From positions 2,170,001 through 2,234,000 of the forward strand of contig NZ_CP114606.1 in assembly GCF_033558715.1 (NCBI RefSeq): DNA of 64,000 nt, in the 5' to 3' direction. Source of the stretch: Acinetobacter sp. YWS30-1 (GTDB taxonomy: Bacteria > Pseudomonadota > Gammaproteobacteria > Pseudomonadales > Moraxellaceae). A model generated the notes under the pieces. That model worked only from the letters and a program-made list of their open reading frames with translations, was not told where the DNA came from and did no database searches. The position numbers and the translations under genes were made by a program. This document shows, piece by piece, positions 17,996-25,578 of this stretch (position 1 is its first letter; every line of letters starts with the position of its first letter).

Positions 17996-18140
17996 GTTTT
18001 TCAGAAATACCTTTCTTTCGTTTTAGAGGCAGCCAGATTTCCTTTCTGCTCTTAAAAATAGAGAAGGATTCAGACTGGCAAAATCTGCGGTGAAAGAGAC
18101 TCTAAAAAGGTATTTCAGTACAATCAGCTGGGCTTTTTTT
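17996..18140 (+). ncRNA. Candidate sigma-54-dependent structured RNA (unrecognised)
   Basis: Starting at the predicted sigma-54 start point, the strand can fold back on itself. GAAATACCTT (18004-18013) pairs with AAGGTATTTC (18107-18116), TTTAGAG (18022-18028) with CTCTAAA (18100-18106), and GCCAG (18032-18036) with CTGGC (18075-18079). A CCTT/AAGG and CTCT/AGAG hairpin lies inside. CAGATTT (18034-18040) can instead pair with AAATCTG (18081-18087), which gives an alternative fold. Seven T follow at 18134-18140, but the stem before them is weak. I do not recognise it as a known riboswitch or sRNA. It could be a free sRNA or the 5' leader of the LysR gene at 18219. Confidence 0.5.
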
Positions 18141-18218
18141 CATCAGTTGCGTACACAAGCTATAGTAGTTATGGCATAATCCATATAATTTCATAATTTT
18201 ATTTTCGGTATTTTTTTT

Positions 18219-19208
18219 ATGAATCTGGAGCGGGTCGATCTTAATCTCCTCATTTATCTTGACGTACTTCTACGTGAAAAAAATGTCACGCGTGCTGCAG
18301 AACAACTTGGGGTAACCCAGCCTGCGATGAGTAACATTTTACGTCGCTTACGAAATTTATTTAATGATCCCCTCCTGATTCGCTCTTCTGAAGGTATGAC
18401 CCCAACAGAACGCGCACTAGAACTTCAACCTCGTATCCGCGATGCTTTAGCAGATCTTTCCATGATTCTAGAACCGCGTACCGAGTTCCGCCCTTATACT
18501 TCAAACCGTGTTTTCCGCATCATGACTTCAGATTATGCTGAAGCTACACTGGTACCACGCCTGGTGAAAGCATTACGTTCAGAAGCACCGAATGTGGTTC
18601 TCGACTTCTTAACGCCAAGTGATGTGTCCTATCGTGACATGGAACAAGGTAAAGTTGATCTGGCGATTAACCGTTTTAATGAAATTCCGCAAAGTTTCCA
18701 TCAGGTACTGGTTTGGCGTGACAGCTTTTCTTGCCTGTTAAATAACAAGCATCCGGCTGCGGGCAACCTAAACCTGAAAAGCTATCTCGATGCACAGCAT
18801 ATCTGGGTATCAAAAACTGGTATGGGCGTTGGCTTTGGGGTAAACCCTGAGAAACAGGCGGGTCTCGGCTGGATTGATCAGGCGCTTGAGCGTATTGGCC
18901 AAAAACGTAAGATTTCGGTATTTACCCGTCATTATCAGATGCCTGGTCTTCTGGCTGCCAATGTCGATCTTGTAGCAACATTACCGACCCGTATTGCACG
19001 TCTGCAAGCCAAAAACCAGAACTTACTCATTAAAGATCCACCATTCTATATTCCTGAGTTTGAATTGAAGATGGCGTGGTGTCCTTTATTGCATCATCAT
19101 CCCGCCCATCGCTGGTTACGTCAGCTGATTCTATATGTAGCCCGTCAGATGATCGAAGAAGAAAATCGTGAATTTTTAATGAATAATTCGCAATTTTCGC
19201 ATTATTGA
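18219..19208 (+). CDS. LysR-family transcriptional regulator
   Basis: The 329-residue protein has the N-terminal winged helix-turn-helix (about residues 6-65: VTRAAEQLGVTQPAMSNILRRLR) and a NodD-like effector-binding domain. It is complete, and the ATG is preceded by an AT-rich leader with a poor Shine-Dalgarno. It is divergent from aceA, so the glyoxylate shunt is a reasonable but unproven target. LysR proteins usually bind T-N11-A sites in the intervening DNA. The C-terminal extension after about residue 310 (EEENREFLMNNSQ) is short and polar. A hairpin terminator (19253-19291) follows. I cannot give a gene name. Confidence 0.88.
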   Translation: MNLERVDLNLLIYLDVLLREKNVTRAAEQLGVTQPAMSNILRRLRNLFNDPLLIRSSEGMTPTERALELQPRIRDALADLSMILEPRTEFRPYTSNRVFRIMTSDYAEATLVPRLVKALRSEAPNVVLDFLTPSDVSYRDMEQGKVDLAINRFNEIPQSFHQVLVWRDSFSCLLNNKHPAAGNLNLKSYLDAQHIWVSKTGMGVGFGVNPEKQAGLGWIDQALERIGQKRKISVFTRHYQMPGLLAANVDLVATLPTRIARLQAKNQNLLIKDPPFYIPEFELKMAWCPLLHHHPAHRWLRQLILYVARQMIEEENREFLMNNSQFSHY

Positions 19209-19252
19209 ATTGAATATTAGCTAAATTGCTCATTTTTAAGCTTATACTCTAG

Positions 19253-19291
19253 AGACTTGAGTTGCTTTATTTGTACCTCAAGTCTTTTTTT
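19253..19291 (+). terminator. Terminator after LysR gene
   Basis: AGACTTGAG / CTCAAGTCT 9-base stem with a long loop and seven T. Confidence 0.75.
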
Positions 19292-19339
19292 GTGTTAAAA
19301 ATATTTTTAGCTAGATCATATTAATCCACAGGTGGATTC

Positions 19340-20662
19340 GTGAGCCTCTTTCAAAACATCGTGATTATCTTATTACTCATCGCGGGGGCCGGTTTTTTAT
19401 CATTAACAGAAATCGCGCTTGCAGGTGCTCGTAAGGTCAAATTAAAAATTTTGGCTGAATCGGGAGATATTCGCGCTCAAAAAGTTTTAGATTTACAAGA
19501 AAACTCTGCTGACTTTTTTGCAGCGTCCCAAATCGGCTTAAACGCCGTTGCCATTTTAGGCGGTATTTTAGGTGAAGGCGCCTTCCGCCCTTATATCATC
19601 AATTTACTTTCCAGATTTTATCAAGGTCCCTGGACTGAAACGATTGCATTCAGCCTGTCCTTCACCGCAGTTACTTCATTATTTATTCTGTTTGCGGACT
19701 TGATGCCGAAACGTCTGGCCATGATCGCTCCAGAAAAAATTTCTGTCTCGGTGATTAATCCAATTCAGGTATTTATCAAAATCTGTAAACCACTGGCCTG
19801 GTTCATCAATGCCATTGCGAACCTGTTGTTCCGCTTATTTAAAGTGAATACCATCCGAGATGATAATATTACCTTTGCGGATATTTCTGCGGTAATGGAT
19901 GCGGGTGCTCAGGCAGGTGTGTTGCAGAAACAGGAACATCACTTTATTGAGAACGTGTTTGAGCTTGAAGAACGTAATGTTCCTTCTAGTATGACCACAC
20001 GTGAAAATGTGGTGTTCTTTACCTTGAAAGAATCGGAAGCCAGTATTCGCCAGAAACTGGCTGAATTCCCTTATTCCAAGTTCCTGGTCTGTAATGAAAA
20101 TATCGACGATGTGATTGGATATGTCGACTCCAAAGATATTCTGGTTCGTATTCTGAATAATCAGTCTTTACTTCAGTTAAATGAAAATACCATCCGTACG
20201 GTTCTAACCATTCCAGATACACTGACTCTATCTGAATTACTGGATCGCTTCCGTTCAACCAAGGAAAAGTTCGCCGTCGTTATTAATGAATATGCCTTGG
20301 TCGTAGGTGTGATTACCCTCTCCGACATTATGATTACCGTGATGGGCGACTGGGTTACTCCCTTGGAAGAAGACCAGCAGATCATTAAGCGTGACAGCAA
20401 TTCATGGCTGATTGATGGCAGTACGCCTATTGAAGACATCAAACATGCGCTGGAAATTGATGAAATGCCAGATGAAGAGAATTATGAAACTCTGGCTGGT
20501 TTTATGATGTTCAAGCTGCGCAAGATTCCACGTCCTGCAGATATTGTGCTACATGCGGGTTATAAGTTTGAAGTTGTCGATGTTGATCATTTCAAGATTG
20601 ACCAGTTACTGGTTACACGTATGCTGGAAGTAAAAAAGCCACCGACAGAAGAATCAGAATAA
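19340..20662 (+). CDS. CNNM/CorC-type membrane protein (DUF21 + CBS pair + CorC_HlyC)
   Basis: The 440-residue protein has an N-terminal four-helix DUF21 membrane domain (about residues 1-175), with SLTEIALAGARKVKLKILAESGD after helix 1. Then come two CBS motifs (about 205-330) and a C-terminal CorC_HlyC domain (about 345-430). Members are linked to Mg2+/Co2+ handling, and the older name hemolysin is misleading. The start is GTG at 19340, preceded by AGGTGGA at good spacing. The next ORF, a 92-residue membrane protein, follows after 55 bases and may be co-transcribed. Confidence 0.9.
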   Translation: MSLFQNIVIILLLIAGAGFLSLTEIALAGARKVKLKILAESGDIRAQKVLDLQENSADFFAASQIGLNAVAILGGILGEGAFRPYIINLLSRFYQGPWTETIAFSLSFTAVTSLFILFADLMPKRLAMIAPEKISVSVINPIQVFIKICKPLAWFINAIANLLFRLFKVNTIRDDNITFADISAVMDAGAQAGVLQKQEHHFIENVFELEERNVPSSMTTRENVVFFTLKESEASIRQKLAEFPYSKFLVCNENIDDVIGYVDSKDILVRILNNQSLLQLNENTIRTVLTIPDTLTLSELLDRFRSTKEKFAVVINEYALVVGVITLSDIMITVMGDWVTPLEEDQQIIKRDSNSWLIDGSTPIEDIKHALEIDEMPDEENYETLAGFMMFKLRKIPRPADIVLHAGYKFEVVDVDHFKIDQLLVTRMLEVKKPPTEESE

Positions 20663-20717
20663 TCTGGTTCTTCTTCAATTGTTTTAAAATTCCAAAAACA
20701 ATAATAATGAGATTTTT

Positions 20718-20996
20718 ATGAATATTGCTGCGTTACTCGCCTGTCTGAGTTTTTATTCGGCCTTATATTTATTCTATTTCTTCTTTATGCAAGATCAACA
20801 GCCTGTATTTCTGATTATAGCAATTGTGCTCATTTTACTTTCAATCTGGCTGACTCCCTATCCTTATGAGCGGCGCCGGCAAGGATTTGATTCGACTTTA
20901 AGAATAGGCGAATATTTTTATTATCCGCTCATTACCTGGTGGCGGCTGTTTATACTTCCTGTGCGCTGGCTGCTTTCCCTATTTTATTCTCATTAA
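20718..20996 (+). CDS. Small orphan membrane protein, 92 residues
   Basis: I do not recognise this protein. It has two clear membrane helices (about residues 5-27 and 31-50) joined by a short polar turn, then a cytoplasmic basic loop (YPYERRRQGFDS) and a third amphipathic or membrane stretch rich in Trp and aromatic residues (about 66-90). A possible Shine-Dalgarno (ATGAG) lies 5-10 bases before the ATG. It lies 55 bases after the CNNM-type gene and shares its strand. The hairpin at 20995-21021 ends the unit. Its real coding status is supported by position, RBS and composition only. Confidence 0.65.
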   Translation: MNIAALLACLSFYSALYLFYFFFMQDQQPVFLIIAIVLILLSIWLTPYPYERRRQGFDSTLRIGEYFYYPLITWWRLFILPVRWLLSLFYSH

Positions 20997-21021
20997 AAAA
21001 AGCACCCGAAGGTGCTTCTTT
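20995..21021. terminator. Bidirectional terminator
   Basis: AGCACC / GGTGCT stem with an A-run before and a short T-run after, between convergent genes. Confidence 0.8.
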
Positions 21022-21035
21022 ACATTCAATTCAAT

Positions 21036-21542
21036 TTAGATTTTTGATAAAAGCGCTTCAAGGACTGCCTGATAATGGATCTGGATATCTTCCTGCAAAA
21101 TTTTGTAGGCATTATCAAATTGCACCATTGGCCAGCCTTCTTTCCAGAATGGGAAAATATTATGTAAGTCATGAGTCACAACAGCATCTTCACGTAGAAT
21201 CGCCTGTGCAATCTGTGCCAGTACAAAGGCAGTTTCCGCACCATCAATTGCCAGGTAATCAACACCACGCGCCTTTAAAATACGGATACGGTCTTTCTTA
21301 TAGCGGATTTTTTTGATTTGGGCTTCATTCAGATTCAGGGCCAGAGAAACTGCTTCAACAAATTTTTCTTCAAATGACTGATTCAATACAACCAGCGCCT
21401 GCTTATGCGCTTCCTGACGACCCGCTTTACCACCTTGACGAATGACTTCTTTTGCTTCCGTATCTAGCTCATCATTCTTCATGGTTTGAAGGATGTCTAA
21501 AATTTCGATGTCGCTTAGCGTCGCAGGAGATTGATCAGTCAT
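21036..21542 (-). CDS. Conserved-looking protein of unknown function, 168 residues
   Basis: I do not recognise the family. It is a predominantly alpha-helical, cytoplasmic protein with no signal or membrane segment. A lysine/arginine-rich stretch (about residues 76-92, QIKKIRYKKDRIRILKARG) lies in the middle, followed by a more hydrophobic alanine-rich segment (about 95-118). The amino-acid composition and an ATG start suggest a real gene. It is monocistronic, convergent with the CNNM unit and divergent from the membrane protein gene at 21711. The basic segment could contact nucleic acid, but I see no defined DNA- or RNA-binding fold. Confidence 0.7.
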   Translation of the reverse strand: MTDQSPATLSDIEILDILQTMKNDELDTEAKEVIRQGGKAGRQEAHKQALVVLNQSFEEKFVEAVSLALNLNEAQIKKIRYKKDRIRILKARGVDYLAIDGAETAFVLAQIAQAILREDAVVTHDLHNIFPFWKEGWPMVQFDNAYKILQEDIQIHYQAVLEALLSKI

Positions 21543-21710
21543 AAACTGTCCCTAAAAAATAAATATGCAATGAACTATTTTCGCATAAATCCTCGCTAAA
21601 AAATTAAAATCTTTAGCTTCAACTCTAATAATTGCAAAATCCGGATCATCTCTATCATTCTGGCGTAAATTGGCTATAGTAGGCGGCAAGTTTCTTATTT
21701 ACTTTTTATC

Positions 21711-22439
21711 ATGCAAACCAAACAGATTGATCTTTTATTGCAGCAACTTAAACTGCTTTATCCCGCTGCCTTCAAAAGAAATTATCTGTTTTATGGCCAG
21801 ATCAAGACCAAGGGTATTTTAAGTGATCTCAAGGAACTGATTCCCTGGGTGCTGGCTGCCATGATCTTTGTACCGATTAGCCTGGTTCTCAAAGATGTTT
21901 ATTCCTCTAAGCTATCAACTGCCCCAGACTTTCAGGCGCAAGCTTATGCAATTCTGACTATTCTGTTATTTCTGATGCTGGTGGTTCCACTGGTGATCAA
22001 GCAGATCCGGCACTCTTCTCATTCCCTCTATCAGTTTTTAAGACATACACCGATTAAACTCACTGTAGTCATTGTGCTGGAAGCGCTGAATCTGGTTTTT
22101 CTACAAAGCAGTATGACCATGTGGATTCTATTCTTTTTCGGGATCAGTTTTGGTTTTGTACGGTTCTATAAAGAAAATATGTTCCGCCCTGCTACCAATA
22201 GCACTGAACAATATCAACTGCAGCAGTTACGTCGCATCTGTTTCTGGGCTTATCAACAAACCTGGAAACTACGTCTGAAATTATTTTTTCATTCCAAGCC
22301 GACCTCCCCAAATGAAGAATTGAAAAATCAGCTTCAGCACTATGCGGATTTACATACCCGCTTGTTTAAACTGGAACATGAGCAGTGCAAGAAGATTAAA
22401 TACATCGATATCGATACTTATCTGGACGAGCACCTGTAA
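21711..22439 (+). CDS. Orphan membrane protein, paralogue of the 22790 gene
   Basis: The 242-residue protein begins with an amphipathic LLQQLKLLYPAAFKRNYLFYG segment, then four membrane helices (about 42-60, 80-98, 112-130, 133-150). It ends in a polar C-terminal helical domain with LQQLRRICFWAYQQ (about 170-183) and YADLHTRLFKLEHEQ (about 208-223). The same layout and motifs appear in the protein at 22790-23479 on the other side of tRNA-Leu. No known domain is recognised. A coiled-coil-like C-terminus facing the cytoplasm would fit the positive-inside rule. Start: ATG; the RBS is weak. Confidence 0.7.
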   Translation: MQTKQIDLLLQQLKLLYPAAFKRNYLFYGQIKTKGILSDLKELIPWVLAAMIFVPISLVLKDVYSSKLSTAPDFQAQAYAILTILLFLMLVVPLVIKQIRHSSHSLYQFLRHTPIKLTVVIVLEALNLVFLQSSMTMWILFFFGISFGFVRFYKENMFRPATNSTEQYQLQQLRRICFWAYQQTWKLRLKLFFHSKPTSPNEELKNQLQHYADLHTRLFKLEHEQCKKIKYIDIDTYLDEHL

Positions 22440-22571
22440 ATGTTTTATGAATCACGGCCTGAAATAGAAAATTACATGACTTCTCACGCTTATCATCTAG
22501 CACTATGGATTTAATTTTTTAATTTAAACTACTGAATTGCTTGAAAATAAAGCAAACGTATTGAAATTTAC

Positions 22572-22600
22572 TTGCCAAGCTTTATTTCGTCCTCTATTAT
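22572..22600 (+). promoter_or_regulatory. Promoter of tRNA-Leu
   Basis: TTGCCA, 17 bases, TATTAT, then a GC-rich discriminator (TGCGCAC), the pattern of stringently controlled stable-RNA promoters. The tRNA begins 10 bases after the -10 box. Confidence 0.85.
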
Positions 22601-22609
22601 TGCGCACAT

Positions 22610-22695
22610 GCCCGAGTGGTGAAATCGGTAGACACAGGGGATTTAAAATCCCCCGCCCACAAAGCGTGCCAGTTCGAGTCTGGCCTCGGGCACCA
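22610..22695 (+). tRNA. tRNA-Leu (TAA)
   Basis: The 86-nt sequence has a GCCCGAG/CTCGGGC acceptor stem, the TAA anticodon in TTTAAAA, a long variable arm, GTTCGAGTC in the T arm and encoded CCA. It has its own promoter and a downstream terminator, so it is a stand-alone unit between two paralogous membrane protein genes. Confidence 0.97.
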
Positions 22696-22730
22696 TTTTA
22701 ATTCTGATTAGAATGGTGCAATGAAAATCT

Positions 22731-22754
22731 CCAGCATTCAGCTGGTTTTTTTTT
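22731..22754 (+). terminator. Terminator after tRNA-Leu
   Basis: CCAGC / GCTGG stem, 5-base loop, nine T. Confidence 0.8.
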
Positions 22755-22789
22755 ATGCGTGATTATCACCAATAGAATGTGCCCTTCCC

Positions 22790-23479
22790 ATGTCTGCATC
22801 CCGTTCTTTTGATCTAGCCAGATTGCAATTACGCCATCCTGATGCATTCTTTTGCAGCCTCAGCTATGGCCGTTATAAATATTTGAACCAGACCACTGAT
22901 CTCTATCTGTATTTACGTATTGGTATTCTGATCATGATCACAGGATTTTGTTGCCTGTGCTTTTCGCTGCCGTTTTACCCTGACTTTGTGACTTCAAAAT
23001 ATCAGGCGCTTAGTGCAGGTACTATTGTCATGATCGGCATGCTCTATCCTTATATCTGGCGCGCCCAGTTTCAGGCGAAATACAGTTCTGTTCGCTATGC
23101 CAAGCGTTTGCAACTCTGCCTGTATATGCAAACCCTGATTGCGATTCTGTCATTTATAAATTATCAGTATTTTCACTCAGCATTTATTACCTTGCCTTGT
23201 TTGGCCCTGCTTGCTTTCAGTAGCCTCATACCGGTTTTAGTTGAGCCCTGCTTTAGAGTTTCGACTCGCAGCACCCTATTGGTACGTTTGCAGAAAATCC
23301 GTCAGCTGGCTTACTGGTCTTATCAGCAATCGCAAAGCAAAGAGCCGGAACCGGTGCCTTATCAAAAAGATTTAAAACAGTATTATCTGGATTTGCATCA
23401 TAGCTGCATGCTGGAAGAGCAGAAATTACTGGATGAAATTCATTATAAAAATTTAAAAGACGTATTTTCAGATTATTAA
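22790..23479 (+). CDS. Orphan membrane protein, paralogue of the 21711 gene
   Basis: The 229-residue protein has an N-terminal LARLQLRHPDAFFCSLSYGRYK segment, four membrane helices (about 40-60, 70-88, 105-122, 128-148), then LVRLQKIRQLAYWSYQQ (about 163-179) and YYLDLHHSCMLEEQKL (about 199-214). These align in order with the same segments of the 21711 protein, so the two look like diverged duplicates separated by a tRNA gene. The ATG at 22790 lies 35 bases past the tRNA-Leu terminator and has no strong Shine-Dalgarno, so its promoter is unclear. Function unknown. Confidence 0.7.
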   Translation: MSASRSFDLARLQLRHPDAFFCSLSYGRYKYLNQTTDLYLYLRIGILIMITGFCCLCFSLPFYPDFVTSKYQALSAGTIVMIGMLYPYIWRAQFQAKYSSVRYAKRLQLCLYMQTLIAILSFINYQYFHSAFITLPCLALLAFSSLIPVLVEPCFRVSTRSTLLVRLQKIRQLAYWSYQQSQSKEPEPVPYQKDLKQYYLDLHHSCMLEEQKLLDEIHYKNLKDVFSDY

Positions 23480-23509
23480 AAAAAAGCCCTGTTTAACAGG
23501 GCTTTTTTT
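23480..23509. terminator. Bidirectional terminator
   Basis: AAGCCCTGTT / AACAGGGCTT stem between convergent genes, with A- and T-runs. It abuts the stop codon of the minus-strand gene at 23508. Confidence 0.9.
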
Positions 23510-23822
23510 ACCATTCGCGATTAACGACCAGTTCTTCCATTTCAATATCAAACAGACCCTGCTCTTGCACGACCATCATCATGGCCTCGGCAATATAGTC
23601 TGCGGCAGTATCATCCAGAGAAGAGTCCAGATCTTCAAACTGTGGCTTCATGGCATTGATGTCTGCCACAGTCTCATGGGCCAGCTGATATACATCCTGA
23701 TCTGATAAACCGGATTTAGATACTTTTGAAGCAAAACGTTCGATGTGTTGCTTGATTTCTGCAACCAGAATATCGGGATAATATTCATCATCGAACATGG
23801 GGAGAAGTAAATCTGCAAACAT
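23508..23822 (-). CDS. Small acidic protein of unknown function, 104 residues
   Basis: The protein begins MFADLLLPMFDDEYYP and is strongly acidic and helical, with no signal or membrane segment. The layout (LLxxMFDDEYYP near the start, an all-helical remainder) is reminiscent of DUF5713-like proteins, but this is from memory and uncertain. I prefer the ATG at 23822 over a TTG 24 bases upstream. It is monocistronic. Its stop codon lies within the terminator of the convergent gene. Confidence 0.65.
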   Translation of the reverse strand: MFADLLLPMFDDEYYPDILVAEIKQHIERFASKVSKSGLSDQDVYQLAHETVADINAMKPQFEDLDSSLDDTAADYIAEAMMMVVQEQGLFDIEMEELVVNREW

Positions 23823-23927
23823 TACAGGCACTCTAAAAGATGACAATCTAACTTAAGCGTGCCTGTATAGCACATTGCTGTTTAAAAGCCAAACAGCTTG
23901 TGCTCCTATATGTCTTTCAGCCCAGAT

Positions 23928-24779
23928 TTAGGCATTTTGCATAGCTTTCCAGATTTTGATGGCGTCTGCTGTTACCTTGACATCATGTGCTCGAACCATA
24001 CAGGCACCTTGCTGAATGCTCAGCAAATGCGCCGCAGCCGAACCTACTGCACGTGCTTGTGGTTCTGCACCATCTAGTGCAGCACCAATAAAACGTTTGC
24101 GGGATAAAGCAGACAAAATCGGATAGCCCATTTCTGTCAATTTATAAAACTCTTGCAACAGCTTTAAATTTTGCTGGGCATTTTTTGCAAATCCAAAACC
24201 AGGATCAATCATGATATGTTCAGCTTTAACACCCACATCTAGAGCATCTTGAACCCGTTGTGACAGTTCCCGAATCACATCCTGAGTCACATCATCATAC
24301 TGATCCAGATTATTCATCGTAGTCGGCTCACCACGCATATGCATGATGATCACCGGAATATTCAGTTCTGCTGCCGTCTCTAACGCTTGTGGACGAGTGA
24401 GCGCGCGTACATCATTCCAGATATGTGCACCCGCTTTCACGGCTGCTTTAATCACTTCTGGCTGTGAAGTATCAATCGAGATGATCACATCATGCTTGGC
24501 CAGTTCTTCAACTACAGGCACAACACGACGGATTTCTTCTTCAACTTCCACGACTGATGCACCTGGACGTGTAGATTCACCACCCACATCAATTACGGTG
24601 GCACCATCAGCAATCATTTCCAGGGCTTTTACTACTGCCTGATCTTTCTGATTGTGCAGCCCCCCATCGCTAAAGGAATCCGGAGTCACATTTAAAATTC
24701 CCATCACATGCGGCTGAGACAAATCCAGTTTCAAATGACCGAAAGTCCAGATCTGTGGTCGTAGTGGCTTCAGCTGCAT
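23928..24779 (-). CDS. folP: Dihydropteroate synthase
   Basis: FolP joins p-aminobenzoate to 6-hydroxymethyl-7,8-dihydropterin diphosphate in folate synthesis and is the sulfonamide target. The 283-residue TIM-barrel protein shows GILNVTPDSFSDGG (about 27-40), DVGGESTRPGA (about 65-75), the WNDV motif, the MHMRGEP loop, DPGFGFAKN and SRKRFIG with the pterin-diphosphate-binding residues. The length is normal. In Pseudomonas and relatives folP directly follows ftsH. Here an acetyltransferase gene and the ftsH terminator separate them, so folP is probably transcribed separately. No sulfonamide-resistance insertion is evident in the loops. Confidence 0.96.
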   Translation of the reverse strand: MQLKPLRPQIWTFGHLKLDLSQPHVMGILNVTPDSFSDGGLHNQKDQAVVKALEMIADGATVIDVGGESTRPGASVVEVEEEIRRVVPVVEELAKHDVIISIDTSQPEVIKAAVKAGAHIWNDVRALTRPQALETAAELNIPVIIMHMRGEPTTMNNLDQYDDVTQDVIRELSQRVQDALDVGVKAEHIMIDPGFGFAKNAQQNLKLLQEFYKLTEMGYPILSALSRKRFIGAALDGAEPQARAVGSAAAHLLSIQQGACMVRAHDVKVTADAIKIWKAMQNA

Positions 24780-24857
24780 GGTTCAATCCTAGTTCACAAT
24801 AACCCCGGTATTGTCTTATGGAAAGATCAATAAAGCAAAGCTCAATCTATTCAATAG

Positions 24858-25472
24858 CTAGATTTCAAAATAGTTCTTATTGGAATATTGCATCAGCTTG
24901 GATTGCAGTAACGCTTTTACATCAACCCATTCGCTTTTTAAAATACTATAGATATAACTATCTCTGAGTGTCACGCCATCTTTACGCAGCATATGACATC
25001 TAATGATGCCATCCTGTTTGGCACCCAGAGCTTCAATAGCTTTTTGACTTTTAAGATTCAGATGATCAGTCCGAAAGCCTACCACTTGAGCATTCAGCTC
25101 TTCAAATGCATGCTGCAGCAAAAGATATTTACAGACCCGGTTTACATAGGTTCGTTGATAAGGTTTGGCATACCAGGTAAAGCCAATTTCAACGCGTGGA
25201 ATTTCCGGCTTGATATCATGAAAGCTGGTGGTGCCGATTGCTCGGTCTGAAGTTAAATCAATCACGGCAAAAGCCATTCTTTCACCTTTGGACTGCTGTT
25301 CAAAAGCTTGGGTAAAGTAGTGTTTAAGTTTATGTAGGTAAGGTACCGAATTATATAACACTTCCCCCAAGTCCCCTTCGGCACAGGCATTTTCTAAGTC
25401 TGCAAAATGTTCCCAACTCAATGGTTCTAAACGTAGCTGATAAATACTGGATTCCAGAACAGGTAAAGTCAT
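24858..25472 (-). CDS. GNAT-family N-acetyltransferase (RimJ/RimL-like)
   Basis: The 204-residue protein matches the Acetyltransf_3 type. It shows an N-terminal LRLEPLSWEHFADL strand-helix, RAIGTTSFHDI and VEIGFTWYAKPYQRT (about 105-120, the acetyl-CoA-loop region), then NLKSQKAIEALGAKQDGIIR (about 144-163), typical of RimJ/L relatives. It probably transfers acetyl from CoA to a small molecule or protein N-terminus; the substrate is not predictable. It lies between ftsH and folP on the same strand, after the ftsH terminator, and looks like a local insertion into an otherwise conserved ftsH-folP neighbourhood. Confidence 0.85.
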   Translation of the reverse strand: MTLPVLESSIYQLRLEPLSWEHFADLENACAEGDLGEVLYNSVPYLHKLKHYFTQAFEQQSKGERMAFAVIDLTSDRAIGTTSFHDIKPEIPRVEIGFTWYAKPYQRTYVNRVCKYLLLQHAFEELNAQVVGFRTDHLNLKSQKAIEALGAKQDGIIRCHMLRKDGVTLRDSYIYSILKSEWVDVKALLQSKLMQYSNKNYFEI

Positions 25473-25543
25473 TCTTATTTTTACTCAGTGATTTTTATGA
25501 ATTGACTATAGCATTCAACTAGATATGACAAAACAATGGCCAT

Positions 25544-25568
25544 AAAAAAACCACCCGAAGGTGGTTTT
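25544..25568 (-). terminator. Terminator after ftsH
   Basis: On the minus strand an ACCACC / GGTGGT stem with a stable TTCG tetraloop is followed by seven T. Confidence 0.9.
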
Positions 25569-25578
25569 AATTTTTAAC

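Larger units (their letters stand above)
17539..18218. other. Long structured intergenic region, aceA / LysR
   Basis: This 680-base AT-rich gap contains no credible ORF. It holds a palindrome cluster (17835-17856), a consensus sigma-54 promoter (17969-17985) and a self-complementary stretch (18004-18116) followed by a T-run (18134-18140). Each is listed separately. No clear sigma-70 promoter for aceA was identified. Confidence 0.6.

Noticed and set aside
17996..18140. A CrcZ/CrcY-type Hfq-sequestering sRNA, or a glycine/THF/TPP riboswitch
   Set aside because: The A-rich AANAANAA-like repeats of CrcZ are missing, and the conserved cores of the riboswitches I know do not appear. Left as unrecognised.
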